Shown here one piece after another: positions 61,548-64,000 of a stretch of DNA of 64,000 nt (the stretch's first letter is position 1; each line of letters starts with the position of its first letter). The notes under the pieces are model-generated. The model was not told where the DNA came from and did no database searches. It was given only the letters and a program-made list of their open reading frames with translations. The position numbers and the translations under genes are program-made. Source of the stretch: a virus; the IMG/VR virus record IMGVR_UViG_3300017917_000733, positions 1 through 64,000 of that record; one strand, written 5' to 3'.

Positions 61548-63023
61548 ATGAATTACTTAGGCATATCATCCGGCTTCCATGATGCATCGGCTACCTTAAT
61601 TGATTTCGAAGGTAATATCTTATTTGCTGGTCATAGTGAACGATACAGTAAAAATAAGCATGACAAATACTTAGATATTGACCTATTGAGAGATGTAACT
61701 AAATATCAAACGGATGCTTTGGAAATCCATTATTACGAAAGACCTTGGCTAAAGTCGTTAAGAGAAATACGAGCAGGCCAACCAATTTCACATCTAACAG
61801 CTAAAAGTGCTATAGGACAACAGTTCGTGTCATTTTTAGATAATCCAAAAATTCATACATATAATCATCATTTAAGTCATGCTGCTGGCGGATTTCAAAC
61901 TAGTCCTTTCGAAGATGCAACTGTCGTTGTTATAGACGCAATAGGTGAGTTTGATACTATAACAATATGGGACGCTAGATACGATAATAATGGATTTGCA
62001 AAGTACAAAAAACTATACAGCAAAAAGTATCCAAACAGTATTGGTTTATTTTACTCAGCAATGACTCAACGAGTAGGTCTTAGACCTTTAGACGAAGAAT
62101 ACATTCTTATGGGAATGGCCGCATACGGTGAGCCTGTGCATCTACATGATATGATGGCACTTTTCAATAATGTATCAGATATAAATTTTAAAGAAAATTT
62201 ACACATAGGTGTTCCTGAAGATTTTTTAAATAATGCGAATCCTATGGATATCGCTAATAGCGCACAGCATTTGGTAGAATGGATGATTAAGCAAGTTGTA
62301 AGTAAAGCTAGGTATTTAGGGTCAAGCAAAAATTTAGTATATAGCGGTGGCGTTGCACTAAACTGTTTAGCTAACAGACTATTAGGAGATTATTTTGAAA
62401 ACATTTGGATCATGCCTAATCCAGGTGATGCAGGAAGTAGTCTCGGAGCGGCTGCTCTTGGTTATGGCAGAAAACTTAATTGGATTAATGCTTTTCTTGG
62501 GCATGACATTGCCGGTACTTATCCCACTAACAATATACTTGACCATCTACTTACCGATCGTATTGTTGGTGTGGCTAGTGGTAGGGCAGAATTTGGACCA
62601 AGAGCCTTAGGAAATAGAAGTCTGCTTGCAGACCCAAGAGGAAACGAAGTAAAGGATCTAGTAAATGAAATCAAACGCAGACAAAAATTTCGACCATTTG
62701 CGCCAGTCATTCTGGAAGAGTATGTTGATGATTATTTTGATATGCCTGCTGGGTTCAGTAATAGTAGGTATATGCAAGTCATCGCTCCTTGCAGGCATCC
62801 TGACTTATTTCCTGCTATCGTTCATTATGATGGTACCAGTCGTGTCCAAACAGTGTCAAAAGATGGAACAGGCATTAGAGAACTCCTCGAAAAATGGTAC
62901 GTACTAACAGGCTGTCCTATGCTATTGAATACGTCATTGAACATTCGAGGCGAACCCATGGTCAACGATAGAAATGATGCAGCCCGTTTTGAGAATCTGT
63001 ATGGAGTCAAAGTTTTATCATAA
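61548..63023 (+). CDS. NodU/TobZ-type O-carbamoyltransferase
   Basis: The 491-residue protein belongs to the carbamoyltransferase family that moves a carbamoyl group from carbamoyl phosphate (through carbamoyl-adenylate) to a hydroxyl on a sugar or similar acceptor. Visible are GISSGFHDASATLI (start of the Kae1-like domain), metal-binding H107, H108 and H111 in YNHHLSHAAGG, LVYSGGVALNCLANRLL, PGDAGSSLGAAALGYG, and the C-terminal YrdC-like part with FGPRALGNRSLLADPRG and RQKFRPFAPVILEE. It is somewhat shorter than NodU/TobZ (about 570). Together with the nearby glycosyltransferases it suggests a carbamoylated glycan or nucleoside. It follows the 32-codon gene directly. Confidence 0.88.
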   Translation: MNYLGISSGFHDASATLIDFEGNILFAGHSERYSKNKHDKYLDIDLLRDVTKYQTDALEIHYYERPWLKSLREIRAGQPISHLTAKSAIGQQFVSFLDNPKIHTYNHHLSHAAGGFQTSPFEDATVVVIDAIGEFDTITIWDARYDNNGFAKYKKLYSKKYPNSIGLFYSAMTQRVGLRPLDEEYILMGMAAYGEPVHLHDMMALFNNVSDINFKENLHIGVPEDFLNNANPMDIANSAQHLVEWMIKQVVSKARYLGSSKNLVYSGGVALNCLANRLLGDYFENIWIMPNPGDAGSSLGAAALGYGRKLNWINAFLGHDIAGTYPTNNILDHLLTDRIVGVASGRAEFGPRALGNRSLLADPRGNEVKDLVNEIKRRQKFRPFAPVILEEYVDDYFDMPAGFSNSRYMQVIAPCRHPDLFPAIVHYDGTSRVQTVSKDGTGIRELLEKWYVLTGCPMLLNTSLNIRGEPMVNDRNDAARFENLYGVKVLS

Positions 63024-63031
63024 GTAATTAA

Positions 63032-64000
63032 ATGCTAAGAGATGTATTTTATTACGGAAAAAAGCCAAACGCACACCCTAGAGAAAAGTTCGCAGTAAAC
63101 CTAGCTGACGCTAGACAACAATGCACAACAGAACACTTTTGGATAATTAATGAATACTGTGATTATCGTGGGTTCGATTGGGATTTTGATTTTGAATTTT
63201 TACCCGACGAAGATGTTTGGGCAGAAAACCATAACAACGTATGGCCTAGTCAACATCAAAAAGATAGTGGCACGTGGTTATGCTCTAAAGAACACAGCGA
63301 TATTATAATATATCGTGCTGACGTAGATCCTGTAAAAAGAAGAAATGAAATAAACGAACACTGGGTTCTTTTGAAAAATGTAGATACAGAAAAATTTGAT
63401 TTTAGCTGGCATCCTGATCCAACCGAACCTCCCTATATCTATGTATTTGGAAATCAATGGTATGATGTAAGTTTAGAACCCACACTAGAATATCATGTTT
63501 CGGGTGCAACTGATAAGAAATACATGACAGATATAATAGCGCATACAAAACCTGATATGGACAATTGGGTTACTACTTATCAAGTGGAAGATTTTGACTA
63601 TAGCTGGCGCCCTCACCCACACAATCCTCCTATGATATATCAGTTCGGAACATTACTGGATGATATACACTTAAAGGATGGTCCTGTATATAACGCTCCG
63701 GGAAATGATGGTACAATCGTCTACCTTGATAATAAACTTGCTACAAAATCTAAAGTTTCATATCCTAAGTATTATATTAACAATACACTAGATGAGTTAA
63801 TACAAGACCATCCTAACGAAATATTTTGGGCCTTGCGTAAAAATATTAACTACGATAATTTTGATTTTAGTTGGACACCGACCAAAGAAAACGTTTTTCA
63901 TATAAACGTATTCGGATCTCCTGATAGTGAAACTACGCAAACTTATTTTGTTAATTCGGAAATGATAAGTCGCGGATTCAAAAGTTTCAATTTTATAGAA
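63032..64000 (+). CDS. FDxSW-repeat protein, N-terminal 323 codons (cut by window edge)
   Basis: Starting at ATG 63032, 8 bases after the carbamoyltransferase stop, this frame is open to the window edge. The product, MLRDVFYYGKKPNAHPREKF onward, has repeated modules with FDxxW/FDFSWHPDPTEPPYIYVFG: clear copies are FDFSWHPDPTEPPYIYVFG, FDYSWRPHPHNPPMIYQFG and a weaker FDFSWTPTKENVFHINVFGS, plus a lead-in FDWDFDFEFLPDEDVW. Each module follows a stretch ending in a hydrophobic helix. Large proteins with such repeats occur in marine T4-like phages and are sometimes annotated as glycosyltransferase-like; no catalytic motif is seen in this part. Function unknown. Confidence 0.7.
   Translation, partial: MLRDVFYYGKKPNAHPREKFAVNLADARQQCTTEHFWIINEYCDYRGFDWDFDFEFLPDEDVWAENHNNVWPSQHQKDSGTWLCSKEHSDIIIYRADVDPVKRRNEINEHWVLLKNVDTEKFDFSWHPDPTEPPYIYVFGNQWYDVSLEPTLEYHVSGATDKKYMTDIIAHTKPDMDNWVTTYQVEDFDYSWRPHPHNPPMIYQFGTLLDDIHLKDGPVYNAPGNDGTIVYLDNKLATKSKVSYPKYYINNTLDELIQDHPNEIFWALRKNINYDNFDFSWTPTKENVFHINVFGSPDSETTQTYFVNSEMISRGFKSFNFIE

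Noticed and set aside
1-64000. CRISPR array, insertion sequence or integrase/attachment site
   Set aside because: No regularly spaced repeats, no transposase or integrase motif and no terminal inverted repeats with target duplication were seen.

Overview
The window is a block of late and structural genes, plus an accessory block, from a T4-type marine-looking myovirus. The evidence is the T4 late morphogenesis set: portal, prohead core proteins, prohead protease, scaffold and major capsid protein (gp20-67-68-21-22-23 order); baseplate proteins gp53-like, gp5-like, gp25, gp6 and gp7-like; gp26/gp51; the SbcCD-like recombination nucleases gp46/gp47; and the late sigma factor gp55. Many genes are preceded by T4-style late promoter octamers (consensus NNTAAATA). 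DNA is AT-rich. The giant baseplate protein, the FDxSW-repeat protein, the carbamoyltransferase and the many radical SAM genes resemble what is seen in T4-like phages of marine picoplankton (cyanophages, pelagiphages). The host cannot be fixed from this window.

Layout. 1-7400 (minus strand): head genes from major capsid protein (cut at base 1) back to portal, then a tail tape-measure protein. 7468-8519 (plus): gp26 and a gp51-like reading frame, which look joined by a programmed -1 ribosomal frameshift. 8520-9048: no protein gene; a transcription-stop zone and a strongly structured candidate RNA on the minus strand. 9049-13671 (minus): PD-(D/E)XK nuclease, gp46, gp47, gp55. 13789-46394 (plus): baseplate and tail genes, including one reading frame of 6017 codons. 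46432-56436 (plus): eleven genes that all overlap end to start: a small protein, three glycosyltransferase-like proteins, a second small protein, five radical SAM enzymes and an SGNH-type hydrolase. 56413-61409 (minus): three more radical SAM genes, one fused to a methyltransferase-like domain. 61449-64000 (plus): a 32-codon gene, a NodU/TobZ-type carbamoyltransferase and an open-ended FDxSW-repeat protein.

How the parts fit. gp55 would direct host RNA polymerase to the NNTAAATA late promoters. All three divergent gene boundaries in the window carry a face-to-face pair of these octamers. At three genes the octamer lies exactly 5 bases before the ATG, which predicts leaderless late mRNAs. One of these heads the eleven-gene operon, and there the promoter sits in the loop of a perfect 14-bp inverted repeat that contains the start codon. 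The accessory block combines eight radical SAM proteins with glycosyltransferases, a carbamoyltransferase and a hydrolase, so it most likely makes or modifies a glycan, peptide or other small structure on the virion, cell surface or nucleic acid; the substrate is unknown. The most interesting items are the gp26/gp51 frameshift signal, the structured RNA, the hairpin-embedded promoter, and the radical SAM block with its domain-permuted paralogues.
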